Shown here: positions 1 to 48,151 of the stretch, in pieces | Numbering within the stretch: the first letter of the stretch is position 1 | How the letters are laid out: the number at the start of each line of letters is the position of its first letter | Assembly: GCA_008921705.1 (NCBI GenBank) | Contig: VFFE01007869.1 | Span: forward strand, 908,506 to 972,505 | Direction: 5' to 3' | DNA length: 64,000 nt | DNA from: Burhinus oedicnemus | Taxonomy: Eukaryota; Chordata; Aves; Charadriiformes; Burhinidae | Translations under genes and position numbers: made by a program | The notes under the pieces: generated by a model | The model's input: only the letters and a program-made list of their open reading frames with translations | Databases searched by the model: none | What the model was told of the DNA's origin: nothing

Positions 1-370
1 GGGGGAGCGGAGGGAGGGCAGGAAATCAATGGCCCGGCAAACCGGGCGGGCGGCGCGGTTCTCAGGCCCGGGTGTGCTGTGGGAATCTCCCACCAGGTTT
101 TTTGAGGTTATTGACAAAGGATTTTTTTTTTTTTCCTGTCCTACCTACCACCACTGCGTGCGGGTTTGTTTTGGTTTTGTTTTGTTTTTTTTATTATTTT
201 TTTATTTTCTTCCCCCTTCTCTCTCCCCTCCCCGCCTCGAACAATGGCTATTATCTGAAATAACAGTTCAATGTCACAGATAACAGGCCGCTGAGACGAA
301 TTAATCATCATCTCTTGTCACCCGGGTTCTCGCCCTCCCCCTGCCCTCCTTCCCCGGCCCCCCGGCAAAG

Positions 371-448
<78 letters not shown>
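371..448. repeat. Uninterrupted poly-A run of 78 bases
   Basis: Seventy-eight consecutive A residues sit between two GC-rich segments. No AATAAA lies just upstream and no flanking target-site duplication is visible, so it does not look like a retroposed tail. It could be a real mononucleotide expansion or an assembly/consensus error. Confidence 0.95.
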
Positions 449-450
<2 letters not shown>

Positions 451-3400
451 TGAAGCCCGAGGACGCGTATGAGTGGTTGCAGCTAGAGCTGGAGGACAGA
501 GGCGATGCAGCCCAGCTGGGACAGGAGGCCCCAGCTCAGCTGGAGCCGCAGCCAGTGCTGGAGTGGGGGGGGAACCCCAGTTCCCCCCCAGTTCCCATGG
601 GAATAAGAAGCACCTCAGCAGCCCTCATCCCACGGGGAGCATCCCCGCTGCGGGAGACGCTGCTCGCTCCGGAGGCACAGACACTCGATCAGCAGTAATT
701 GTTCACCTCTAATTGCTTCAACTCATCTGTAAAATTCCCAAGCAAACATTGGGCTGTACCTGAGGCGGTAAAAGATCCTGCCGGCGCTCCCAGCCTCATG
801 CTGCCCACAAGTTTATGCTCCTAAATTCAAGCTTGACTGACAGACAGGTATGGTTCTCAGACTGCTTGAGGCAGGATTTAGATGAATCTCGGGGCGATGT
901 GTAATCTGGTCGCTCTGCTAAGCTCTACCTTCTGTATTTCACAAAAAGAGGGAAAGAAAAACAATATTTTTTGTTGTTGTTGTTTTTTTCTCTACTGGAC
1001 TTTTTTTCAGAGACATACCACCCCACCCCCCGACTCAGGGTTGAGGTTAGGTTTCATCCCTCCGGATCAACTTTACAAAAGGCCTGGGCTCTTTCTTACG
1101 ACTGTATACATGAGCTTTGCTAAGATGAACAGCCCGATAACGGTGGGATGCAGTCAAAACATGCATGCTGGATGCAACTAGTGTTTCATTTGATTGGAGG
1201 TGGAGTAGGGTTTAAAAGCTGCATTTTTTGGTGGGGTTTTGGTTTGTTTTGGGTTTTCTTTTTTTTTTTTTTTTTTTTCCCAAATGAGGTTGATCTAGGA
1301 TTTCTCTTTGCTGTCTTCCTATTATCTCCTGTCATACCCAATCTCAGCTGAACGTATGTAATTCAAGATGTATATGAATAATAAAATTCCACACACAGGA
1401 CACTCTCATTTTTAACTTTCCCCGAAGAGACTACAGTGTGTGCAGAGCTGCAGAGCGTCTTGTCACTGTTCTTGCCCTGGAATGCGTTTTTTCAGCTCAG
1501 AGTCAGGATTCAACACCGGTTTCTGCTAACTTGGACGACTCCCCTCTGTTATCATTAAACGTTTATTAGTTCAACTTTCTAATGACTTCAGAATGATTAG
1601 CCCTGTTAGGCTTTCTGCTAGCGTGGTCACCCCAGCAAAAGCATTATTTTTAAATGTATATGTTAATGAAAGTGCAGTTACAAATACAGCAGTGACTATA
1701 GCAATGACGTGTCAGGGGCTGTCACACGTTCCAGGCACGTTTTCAGGCTGGGATCATGGTCACCTTCAAGCTATAAAAAAAAAATACTTTTTTTTTTTTT
1801 TTTCTTTTAAGAAACATAGTTGGTAGCAGTTGAAGTTAAAACTCCTGAATGGTGTTTTTCTTTTGCTTATTGCTTGCAGAGCTCTGACAGTGATACAGCC
1901 ACATGATGCTGTGGAACTGCTCTGAGCTTCCAGGTCTCTTCCCCCCCTTGACAAAGCAGCTCCTGAAGATTCCCTTTGATTTATCCACGGAAAACTCCAG
2001 GTTTACTGGCATTTTGGTTTGCTGTGCGTGCTGAAATAGGTTTCGGGGGTTCTTTTTTGCATGTGTTTTATTTTGTTTCCTTTTACTCAAGTATATGCTA
2101 CTGCAATGGGAGAAAAAACCAGTAGTATTACGCTCTTAACAGCGTGCCCGATGTCAGTGATACAAACTTACGCGAGTGAACCTGCTGCTGTAGGTTCCAC
2201 CAGATCTGAGCACATCTTACGCCTTTTACAAACTTTTTTAATCTGCAGACACAGCTTCATGTTTCAGGTTTTACTGCCGCTGCCCCCCCCGCTGTGGCAG
2301 GCAGAGAAGGGCAGAGACTCCTCCGGCAGCCCGAGCCGCGCAGCCACCTGCAAAAGTTGTGTATTTAAGGAATAGTTTTGAGGCTTTGTTGTCTGAGAGT
2401 GAAATTTAGGTTTTGGCTGTTGTGGGTCAGGAGGGCACACGGCACGCTGAGCTCATACGGGGCCCTATTCTGCCGTGGTTCTTCCTATGAGTTATTAGTT
2501 TATTAAGCAAATAAAGCTTAATCCAGCTCCCACTGAAAATCTGCCTCTGGTGGAGCGGCGTCGTGTTAGGTTAGGGCTGGTGGAACGAGGAGCTCATCGG
2601 TGGTGATTTTCCACTTACTGAAGGTAGAGCCCAGGCTGTGGGTGAAACTCCTGCCCGGTCTTTACGTCCCCCTGTGTTATCTGGAGCTTAATGCGCTGGT
2701 GGTGTCACCGCTCTCGGTGTTGGCCTGTCCTGACGTGACCTAAAAGAAATTGTTTAGAACCAAAAGCCTGCAACTAGTTGTTGCCATTTCTGCAAAGGGA
2801 GAAGCTTTTTATTGACGATTCGCGTTTTATAAAAGCGCTAAGGCACATCGTCTCTAAGCAAAAATGCCTTTTTTTTGTGATGGGAGCTGTCAGATCCTAC
2901 TTGTATGCTTGCCAGAAAGGGAATAGAGGATTATAGATGTCCACAGAGCCAGGACAAGGCTGCAGCTCACTTGATGCTTCGTGTGGTTCATGAATGAAGC
3001 TGGGATGTTAGAAGACAACTGCACGGCGAGGTCACCTCAGGAGAAGAACGGGTGGACACGCAGAAGTTGGTGTCGACGGTCAGCGACCCCCGAACAGGAG
3101 ATTCTGCAGGGCTGGAGCAGCTCAGCTGGATGTGGCAGCCCCTCACCCAGAGCCGGGGCTTTCACGGAGGCTAAAATTCACCTGCGATGGAAGAAGACAT
3201 CAGTATCACTGGGGAGGTGGCCTGCAGCCCCCGAGACGCCGAAGAGAGTGCCCTGCGGAGGGACACCCTGCAGCTCCCTCCCTCCCTCCTGCAGGAGGCA
3301 CCTTTTACCTCCGAAGGTGGAAAAATGGGGATTCCTGGTGCCATTTCAGGAGAGCGTCCTCGCTCCGGCCCCTCTTGCTTGATCCGATTTGGCAGTTGCG

Positions 3401-4081
3401 GGGCAGTTTGGAAACGAGGAAGGAAAGGCTTCACAGTCCTGGCGCCAAGGCACTGCGGTGCTCCCCCACCATCTCGGCAGGGTGAAGAGGAGGGTCCCCT
3501 CCTGTCTCCCCCCGTGCCCCCGCTGCCGCTCACACGCAGGCACTTGCTGAGTTTCGCCTGTGGATTTTTGCTGAAGTTTTCTTTGGGGCCGATACAGCAC
3601 TCGGGAAGGACTTCTCTACGTTAGGCCCTTGAAAAAACTCCAGTTCGTTTCAATTTATCATTTGCCTGAGTATGGCAAGAAGAACCTGGCTCGGGTTTCA
3701 TCACACAGTTCTCCAGCTGCAGAAGTTGTTCATCACCGGAGCTAAAATTGAAGCTTCGCCGTTTGGACCTTTTTCTTTCTCCCCCCGCCCCCCCCAATGC
3801 TTAATTATGGCTCGTTGTGAGGTTATGTATCCGTTCATCCTTCTCATTTTTCTGGCGGGCATAAATCCTGATTTTGTTCGAGCTCCTTGAACATAACGCT
3901 TATTATTAGTTTTGGACGTTTAATTTGTTTTGCTTTTCAGGCGAGTTCCACTCTTGCTCCGGAGCAGCGCGGAGGCGAATGCCAGTTGGCAATGTGCATA
4001 CCGCCTCTCCGGCCGCTCGCTTTCCTGCCCCGGCTTGGGGCACGCTCCCCTCCGGTGCATTGGAGCCCCCAGAGGTGGCTG

Positions 4082-4458
4082 GGAGCCCCCAAAGGTGCCT
4101 TGCTTAGGATACACCTACCCATGGTGGAGGCCAGGAGCCCCCAAAGGTGCCTTGCTTAGGATACACCTACCCACGGTGGAGGCCGGGAGCCCCCAAAGGT
4201 GCCTTGCTTAGGATACACCTACCCATGGTGGAGGCCGGGAGCCCCCAAAGGTGCCTTGCTTAGGGTACACCTACCCACGGTGGAGGCCAGGAGCCCCCAA
4301 AGGTGCCTTGCTTAGGGTACACCTACCCATGGTGGAGGCCGGGAGCCCCCAAAGGTGCCTTGCTTAGGATACACCTACCCATGGTGGAGGCCAGGAGCCC
4401 CCAAAGGTGCCTTACTTAGGATACACCTACCCATGGTGGAGGCCAGGAGCCCCTCAGG
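4082..4458. repeat. 52-bp minisatellite, seven full units plus a partial eighth
   Basis: Units begin at 4082, 4134, 4186, 4238, 4290, 4342 and 4394, with a partial copy from 4446. A shortened copy of the unit head also occurs at 4062. Units differ at only a few sites: A or G in the GGATAC/GGGTAC segment, T or C in CCATGG/CCACGG, and A or G at the unit end; unit 7 has one further change. Because 52 is not a multiple of three, the repeat opens chance reading frames in all three frames; none is a credible gene. Confidence 0.97.
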
Positions 4459-4954
4459 TGTTGGAAGTTGGTGCAGGAGCAGCAGCGCAGGGCTCTGTGG
4501 GCGCTGGTGGGCTTCACCAGGCTTTCCCCGGGGTGCGGTCCACCATCGGTGTCTTCTCTTCCTTCCCACCATCCCATCCAGGGTGGGTCCTCTGCTCGGT
4601 CCTCCCGCCTTGCGCCAGCGTGGTGTGGGACAAAGTCACTCGGTGCCTTCCCCCCGCCGTGGCGCTAGCTGTAAGTTCGGTACGTCGCCTGGGGTGCTAA
4701 AACACAAACTCTGAGCAGCAGCATCTCTCGCCGGCCCTAAAAATCTGAATTTCCCAGACAGCACCGGGGCACGTGCAATGTTTTCCAAAGCTCTCGTATG
4801 CACGGGAATAATTTAGTTGGATGCAACGGAATACAGCTCCTCCTCAGGGCTGAGCAGGACAGATGCATGCGGAGCAGCCGGTGCCTTTGCTCACGTGCAG
4901 CAGCTGAAGTGTGACTTTTTCCCCCCAAACCAGCATCCTTTGGTTAAACCCTCC

Positions 4955-5107
4955 CGGGGGCTGGAGGGGGTTGGAGGGGGGGTTCAGCCAGAGCGGTGTG
5001 GGTCTCGCCGGGGCAGGCGGGATGGCCGGGGCACTTCAAAGCGCGCGGGCAATGGTGGCGGCTGAGTGCGCGGCCCTGGCCCGAGCTCGCGGGGAGCGCG
5101 TTTTTGC
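4955..5107. promoter_or_regulatory. CpG-dense patch, possible alternative promoter
   Basis: Roughly sixteen CpG dinucleotides occur in about 120 bases, ending abruptly at 5107 where T-rich sequence starts. It lies about 4 kb before the exon with the EVI1 start codon. CpG-rich DNA in a gene body can mark an internal promoter, and MECOM is known to use one for EVI1, but no TATA box, initiator or exon donor decides this here. Confidence 0.3.
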
Positions 5108-6319
5108 TATTATTTCAATTATTACAACTTCCTGAATAGGTTGAAGGTCGTTCATAATTCACGCTTCTGTCATCTTTACACATGCCAAATGCAGTCTATT
5201 AAGCATAAATAAAATTTCAAGTGCCTGACCAGGAAAAGTAAACTGGGATTCATAACAATGAGGCCTTATTCATCCATTTAAAAGTAAATTGTGTGTGTTC
5301 CTTTTTTTTTTTTTTCTTTTTTTTTTTCCCCCCCTGCTCTTTCTCTTTATGGTTTTGCAGTTTGGGAGCTTTTATTTCTTCTCGGTAGCATAAATATATG
5401 ACCTGCGGTGTAGGCAGGCACAGAGGACTGATGAGTTAGGCCTCCCCCAACTTCTCCCCACCTCAGACCCCCTGAACTTTGAAAGTGTTTCCAGATCTGG
5501 ATCCGATTTTGCTCTTCCTATATAAACTGCGGTCACACACCGCTGATCCCAGGGCATGTGAAATGTGCATCTGGACTTTGCTTTTATTTTTTTTTTTTTT
5601 TTATTTTTTTTTTCCCTCCCCCTCCATCCCGGTCGTTCCTCTACCCTGCAGCAGCCCTTCCTATCCTTCTGGAGGCAGACGGGTGCCCGCTCGCACGCCG
5701 GGAGCGCAGGTTAGCCCGAGAAAGACAGGTAACGAAACGGGCTCGGTAGGCTGGAGAGGTGATAGTCAGAAAATTCAAACCTTTCCTTAATTACAGCAGA
5801 GTCAGGACCGCATCCAAGAAATCTTCAGGCTTTGCAATTGAAAAGTCCATTTATTTTACATTAGCGTTTCCTAATACAAAAAAATACTGCCTGCGGTAGA
5901 GGTTGCTGTTGGGCAGCCAGGAGGGGACCTGCGGGGCTGGGGGGGAATTTATGAGCTTTCCCATCGCGGGGCTTTGCCGTACCCCCACGCCGTCTGCCCT
6001 CAGTAGGCTGCTGCTGCCTAAAAACTCGGGCAACATCATTCATTTCCACAGTTGGCTTCCCACTTTTTCTCAGGCGGGATAATTCCAGGAGGTTTTAGGT
6101 GGGAAAAGTGAGAAAAAAGCTTTTCGCGTGAAATAATCAGGACAGCTCTTAAAATCAGATTAAATTTACCTGCATGATCATTTTGGTTTAAAGTTCAGTA
6201 TGTTTTATTTTAGATTCCTCACTGGAGTGCAATCTGGTATATAAACTGTTAGTGCAGATGGGGGTTTTTTTGTACATACAGAAATTCAAAATAGTATTTT
6301 TAATCATAATTAAAGTTAG

Positions 6320-6320
<1 letters not shown>

Positions 6321-6364
<44 letters not shown>
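6321..6364. repeat. AAT trinucleotide microsatellite, about 14.7 units
   Basis: A perfect run of ATA/AAT repeats of 44 bases lies within the intron and probably varies in length between individuals. Confidence 0.97.
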
Positions 6365-6365
<1 letters not shown>

Positions 6366-9132
6366 TGAAAACGTCAGAGCTGGAAAACCCTCACTTGGGC
6401 CTTGTTTTGGAGGGTGTTAGTTCTGAAGTGCAAAATAAAGAAACATCACTCAACCTAAACCATAGAGTTTTTCTGGATACTCCGTCTCGTCTCCCTGCCG
6501 AGATAGAGAGGTTGGCCAGGTCGTTTCTGATGAGTAGCTTAATCATCTCTGATGTTCTCGAATACCAAGGCAGACGGGACAGTTGGCTGCAGAGTTGACA
6601 CCTTGGTTAGGGATTTGTCCCACAGCTGCAAGAAAGATGCTGCATCATACCGAGGCTTCCCGACGAGAAGTGATGCACCCCAGCACAACGCTTCGTGAAC
6701 AAGCCCCTCTTTATGCCCATGTATGGTCCACGTGTCCTCACTTTGCGACGCGAGGTGAAAAGGTCTATCAAAATACCTTTGATGGAACAGAAAAAATACC
6801 GGAGAAGGCTTTGCTATGGTTTTTCTTTGCTCCTTGGTGTGTGGATGCACTGCTGACCTCAGAAGACCCACTGAGTTTACCCAGCCGTGACACAAAACCT
6901 GGGAACACCGAGGCAAGTCCTGGGCAGAGCTGTCTTGGGCAGAGCAGCAGCTTTGGCACGGTCCCTCTGAGATGGCGGAGGTCCCACCTGGCTGCGGGGT
7001 GATCCTGCTACCACCCCAAGCAGGAGGTGGGTGCTGTTGCAGCAGGGAGGTCTACAGAAGTCTCTCCGGTCAGCGTGCAATGCCATACACATATTATTTC
7101 CACCTAAAACCAGCCAGCAATCGGACATCTCTTCCACGGATCGGACCGCAGCTTCCCTTTCAGATGTGTGGAGGCCATTATACTTCTGGAAGAAAAACGC
7201 CAGTTTTCAATATGTTTAGCTTAAGAAATGGAAACCCAAGCATCACTTAAAGCAAGTGTTCACTGGATGTGGCGCTGACATCAGCTTTATTTGCGGGAGT
7301 TAAAAGCTGGCTTCACTTAAATCCGTTTCGGCCTGTGATCAAATGACTTGCGTTGCCCCAGCCACATCCCCAGGATGCCCAAGCCCACGCAGCAGCCCCA
7401 CGTCCTTCGGCACCGATGGCAGCACCAGCTCCAGAAGGGATTATGGTACCAAACATTGGCCTGGCTGCATGAAGAGACGTGCGTGAGACCCTGCCCTGGC
7501 TCTCTTGGCCCCTTGCGCCCTCCAGAATACTCGGTGGAGTTCAAAAACCCCTCGACAAGGGGTAAAAATGGCAAATCCAAGGAGATCCAGCTGACGGTTC
7601 GACCAGGGTGGTTGGGAAGAGGAGGGAGGTGCAGCCTGGGCAAATCAGGCTACCCATAAACTCCTTCTCCTGGCTTTTATGGGGAAAATTGGCCGTAAGC
7701 AGGGAGTTGTGGCATGGGTGCCTTGTGCCCGAGGTGTTTTGCCAGCGCTTCTGGCACCTGGAGAGGGGCGAGCACCGGGGCGGTGGGATGAGCTGGCCCT
7801 GGCAGCACTCACCGCCGTTGCCCTGCGCGCCTCCTCCAGAGTGGTTTTTGGGACAAGGCGAAGAAAAGAAAACAGATCCGAGGAAAGGCATCTTATTTTG
7901 TTATTTTTAGGTATTTAGCCCATATCTGTGGGCAAAGGCCGGTTGTGTGGAATGAAACGATTAGGCTATACGGCCACCTCCTGGAGGACAACGGTATGTG
8001 CTCGGCTGCCGGGGCCACCCGATGGGTGACGGTTCACGATCGACCGGGCAAGGAAAATACCCACGCATCTCTGGATACCCGTTCCTGCCTTGGGACAAAC
8101 GTATCTGCCTGACTTTAAACAGTGGAGGTGATTTTCTGCCTTTCTCCCCGAGCACTGAAATGAGTATTGAGAGTTAGGAGTTTGAGAGCGAAACCTTTAA
8201 AAATACATTACTCCGAGAAGACGCAAATGCATCATTTTTTAGTGTAGGAAACATAGCTGTCATGTGTTTTTGTTTAAAAAGGTCTGAGGAAGTTACTAAT
8301 ATTTATTTGAGCTGCTTTGTGGAGCTTTTTAGTGCTCTTCACATTTCCTGCTGAGACAGAAAGCAGCCAGATGGATTTTGGGAATTTCCTTTCGGCAGAG
8401 CCTCGCGGTGCCGGTGCACGCTGGCTCTGGGTGCATGGACCCACGGGAGCAGCCCCCTGCTTCTCCTCCGGGCTCCTTCCCAGTGACAAGCATGGAGCCC
8501 AATGTGACCTGTGCAGGGGGACCAGGTGCCACCGGCTGGGGTCACCACCAGCAGCTTTGGCTGCTGGCGGCATTTCTTCGTCCAGGACTGATTTTTCCTT
8601 TTATTGCCATTTGAAGCTAAGGAATAACCAGGGGCGCTGGTTTGTATAAGCCTCTTCCCTCACAGCTTTCTGGACTGCTTAGGTGATTGAAGCGGGGGGG
8701 GCTGGATGCCTACGGTTTAATCAGCAGCATCTTCTCAGGACAGTTTTAGTGCCTTTTCCCAGTGCGACCGGAGTTCTCTCTCTTACATGGATCACTCAGG
8801 GATTGGTTTTATGGCTACTTTGTACATGAGTTAGGTATAACTGAGCATGCAGATTGCCGGTGATACTTGCAGTCATCACGGAGCTCATTTTGCAACACAG
8901 GCTGTTGAAAGCAGTCGTCCCTTTTATCTTCACGGAGCCCAAAGCCCCCACGGGTCTGGGGCTGGAAGGAGCAGAGCGGCGATAGTTGAAGTCAGCCCCT
9001 CTCCAGCAAACAACAACCAGCACTCACACTGGTTTTGACGCTGTAATACTCACCGGCAGTGGTTTGTACCTCTTTGCCTGTTGTGGTAGTTACATTGCTT
9101 TCTCCTTTTTTTTTTTTTTTTTCTTTTTGCAG

Positions 9133-45298
<36,166 letters not shown>

Positions 45299-46638
45299 CA
45301 TTGTGAAGTCTTACCGAGAATGGGACCAAGTCCAAACCAGTAGCATGGCTCTTTCATATATGACTATTTAAAAGACTGCTGAGCAGAATGCCTTATAAAT
45401 CTGCAGGGTCACTCATTTAAAGTCCGGTGACCTTAAACTGAATAATTTTAAAAAGAAAGAAACTATTTATTCTCAATATTTTGTTTTGCACAGCAAAGGC
45501 AGCTGCTGACTTCTGGAGGATCAATGCGACTTAAAAAAAAAAAAAAAAAAAAAAAAAAGAAAAAAAAAAGTTTCAGTGGATTATGTAAACCGGGGCCAGG
45601 AAAAAGTGTCTTCCAGTTCCCCCGGCTTTGAGGGGCAGGGGCAAAAGGGTTAAGACTGCATTGATACACACATGGGCACTCCTTTAAAGTAGGAACTGAA
45701 TTGATTTTCTTTTTGTATAAGATAGTTTGACACAGGATTGGGAACAGTTGCTTTTATGTACAAATCTCTTCATTAAAGCTTTATGCATTTTAGCCCTTCA
45801 AAGAAAGAAAATAGTTCTATCAAATGCACACTATCCATCGTAAATGTAGAAAGAAGTAACAGGGAATATTTTGTTCTCTCCGTAATTCTTTTGCCTTCTC
45901 AACTGCATTGTTAAAAAAAAGGAAAAATGAGAAAAAAAAAACCAACAAGAAAGAAAAAAAAAAAAGAACTCTGAGAAACAATACATAAGAGGCTTGTGTA
46001 TATTGTAAACTATGAATGTTCACTACTCCAAGAAGCTAAATCATCCAGATAATTCCGTGAAAGCACCGCGTTCATCGACAGCACCACTAGTTCAAATCAT
46101 TGTAAGGAGATTTTAATTTTCGACAATCATGTCACTGTTTTGTTGTATTGTTTCCTTTCTCCCCTACCCTCTAATTTCTTCTTTGTGTTGTGTGTACCAT
46201 GTATTTATTTGCTGGCAAACGATTGTTTGTTGATTGAAATAGCACTGTTCCTGTAACAAACAGCACTGCTCCAGTCCCCCACTGCGTTACGATGTAAGGC
46301 ACCCATGTACTTCAAAAAAAGTGAGGTGAACTGATCTGTGTATATGGGAGTGCAAAACAGTGTTTGAAATTTTCTTACATTCCTCTTTTATTTTATTTTT
46401 GCCTTTTAATGAACTAAATAACTAATAGATGCGACTTAGTTTTGTTTTTTTTTTTTTTGTAATACAGTAAATTGATTCAATTGTATAAACAGTTATAATT
46501 TCTTCATGAAAGCATGATTCTTCTGATTAAAAAAACTGTACCCAATATTTTATGCTGGTTGTCTGCGAGCTTGTGTGATGTTATGTTCATGTTAATCCTA
46601 TTTGTAAGATGAAGTGTTCCAAATTTATGTTTTAAAAA

Positions 46639-46648
46639 AATAAATAAA
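46639..46648 (+). terminator. MECOM: Proximal polyadenylation signal (overlapping AATAAA)
   Basis: Two overlapping AATAAA hexamers; T- and GT-rich sequence follows at 46665-46690. A possible proximal 3' end. Confidence 0.5.
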
Positions 46649-46842
46649 TAATGGAAGGTATTCAGTTATTTTTTGGGGGTTTTTTTGGCCTTTAGTGAGG
46701 GACCAGATTTATTTTTCCTTTTTGTTTATAATCTCATTTTGAAATAATCGGCAAGTTGAGGTACTTTCTTTAAATGCTTTGTACAATGTAACTGTTACGC
46801 ATTTCAGTACATTACTATGGGAGGATCAACTTAAAAAAAAAA

Positions 46843-46848
46843 AATAAA
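46843..46848 (+). terminator. MECOM: Distal polyadenylation signal (AATAAA)
   Basis: A perfect hexamer after an A run, with CA-type cleavage candidates about 10 bases on and TCTCTTGTTTTTGTCTGGG about 35 bases on as a downstream element. Confidence 0.75.
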
Positions 46849-47867
46849 GGACTACAAAACTGAAGGCATCTTTTTCCTCACTCTCTTGTTTTTGTCTGGG
46901 CCAGGGCAAAAATGGCATATTTTGTCTGCAGTGCGGGGAGCAACGACTGTGTCTGTGGGGTCATTAGGATAAGGGAACCAGAGGATGGGGCGCTGCGAAG
47001 CGTCTTGGACTTGGTCATGCAATTTAGGACCCACTCCGGAGTCTCTCAATAGACCATTGGAGGGTTTTAGATCAGTCCTTTAAGCTTCGGAACACTACCT
47101 TAAAAAAGAGAAATGTTGCACTCATTTTACAGGAGGCATTGGTGCAAGGTCACCTTCGAACGCTGTTGTGGAGCCTTGAGCTCGGGCTGGTGATGCACCC
47201 GCCAGCTGCCGGTGGGGACAACGTCAGGAGGCAGAGGCTTGGCTGGCTAATAACAAAACATTCACTCGCCGGAACGATGAAAATCCATAGATGAGAAGAT
47301 AAATGGGCCTCTGACTGCATGAAATGAGCCCTTAGGGTCTAAAGGGAAAAAAAAGAAGGGAAAAAAAAAAAAAAAAGTTTTAGTTTGAGCATTCCCTTTG
47401 AAATCAGGTCCAAAGCCCTGCTTCTTTTGGACAATCTGCAGAGCAGTGGGAGGTGGGATGTCCAGGAAAAGCCAGTGTTGGCCCAGGCAATGCACATTTT
47501 CCTGCTCTTCCCACCAGTGGAGAGAGAAGGACTGAGGCAGCTCCAAAGGTCACCATTGGGATGTCCCTGCCTGCCACTCCTGGCCAAGCTTGGTCTTTGT
47601 GGCTATTGCACGGGGCTGTCATTCACGTTTAAGTGACGCAGGAGAGTGAATATGGCACACTGAGGAGTCGTCTTGGGTAGTGGGACCAAGGATTGCTGTC
47701 ACGGGATGCGAGCAAGCTGGCATGAGCAAGCAAGGAAGTAGCACAGCGCTGGGTATCAGTAACCCAGGGCAGTTAGCAACAAACTGCGTGTTAAATGCAA
47801 CACTGTCCCAGTAGGAAAGGCTCTTTTAGGGAATGTCATTTGCGGGAGGTTTGGTTAAATACAAAGA

Positions 47868-48151
47868 CATGTAGTGATAGGACAAGGGGTAATGGCTTCA
47901 AACTGGAAGACTGGAGATTTAGATTAGATCTCAGGAAGAAATTTTTCACTCTGAGGGTGGTGAGCCACTGGCCCAGGTTGCCCAGAGAAGCTGTGGCTGC
48001 CCCATCCCTGGAGGTGTTCAAGGCCAGGTTGGAGGAGGCTTTGAGCAACCTGGTCTAGTGGGAGGTGTCCCTGCCCATGGCAGGGGGGTTGGAAGTAGAT
48101 GATCTTTAAGGTCCCTTCCAACCCAAACCATTCTGTGATTCTATGATTCTG
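47868..48151 (+). mobile_element. CR1 LINE 3' end with ORF2 C-terminus
   Basis: The + strand reads through the usual end of CR1 ORF2 (DRTRGNGFKLEDWRFRLDLR, then the LPREAVAAPSLEVFKARLEE segment and a stop), the short 3' UTR (GGTCCCTTCCAACCCAAACC) and the ATTCTGTG/ATTCTATG tail. The final ORF2 segment stays open, so this copy is younger than the one near 32 kb. It is 5'-truncated and inactive. Confidence 0.96.

Larger units (their letters stand above)
1..9132 (+). other. MECOM: MECOM intron upstream of the EVI1-start exon (left end outside window)
   Basis: No coding exon is visible. I looked for the preceding PR-domain exon (the part containing the GCYDQHN-type segment) and did not find it, so it probably lies before the window. 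The stretch is GC-rich compared with the later introns. It holds CpG-dense patches at 1-100 and about 4955-5107, a poly-A run at 371-448, several long T runs, a 52-bp minisatellite at 4082-4458 and an AAT microsatellite at 6321-6364. EVI1-specific non-coding first exons are known in mammals; I cannot place any here from sequence alone. Confidence 0.8.
45299..46860 (+). other. MECOM: MECOM 3' untranslated region
   Basis: AT-rich sequence from the stop codon to the likely cleavage zone. It contains a nearly pure A tract at 45533-45569, A-rich stretches near 45910-45965, a variant signal ATTAAA at 45772 and perfect AATAAA hexamers at 46639 and 46843. The end is set by the last hexamer and the U/GU-rich stretch after it, so it is approximate. 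Confidence 0.85.

Noticed and set aside
315..698. An open frame encoding a poly-lysine stretch
   Set aside because: The lysines come only from the 78-base A run.
3930..4714. Open frames with repeated PKGALLRIHLP-like segments
   Set aside because: These are the 52-bp minisatellite read in different frames, not a repeat protein.
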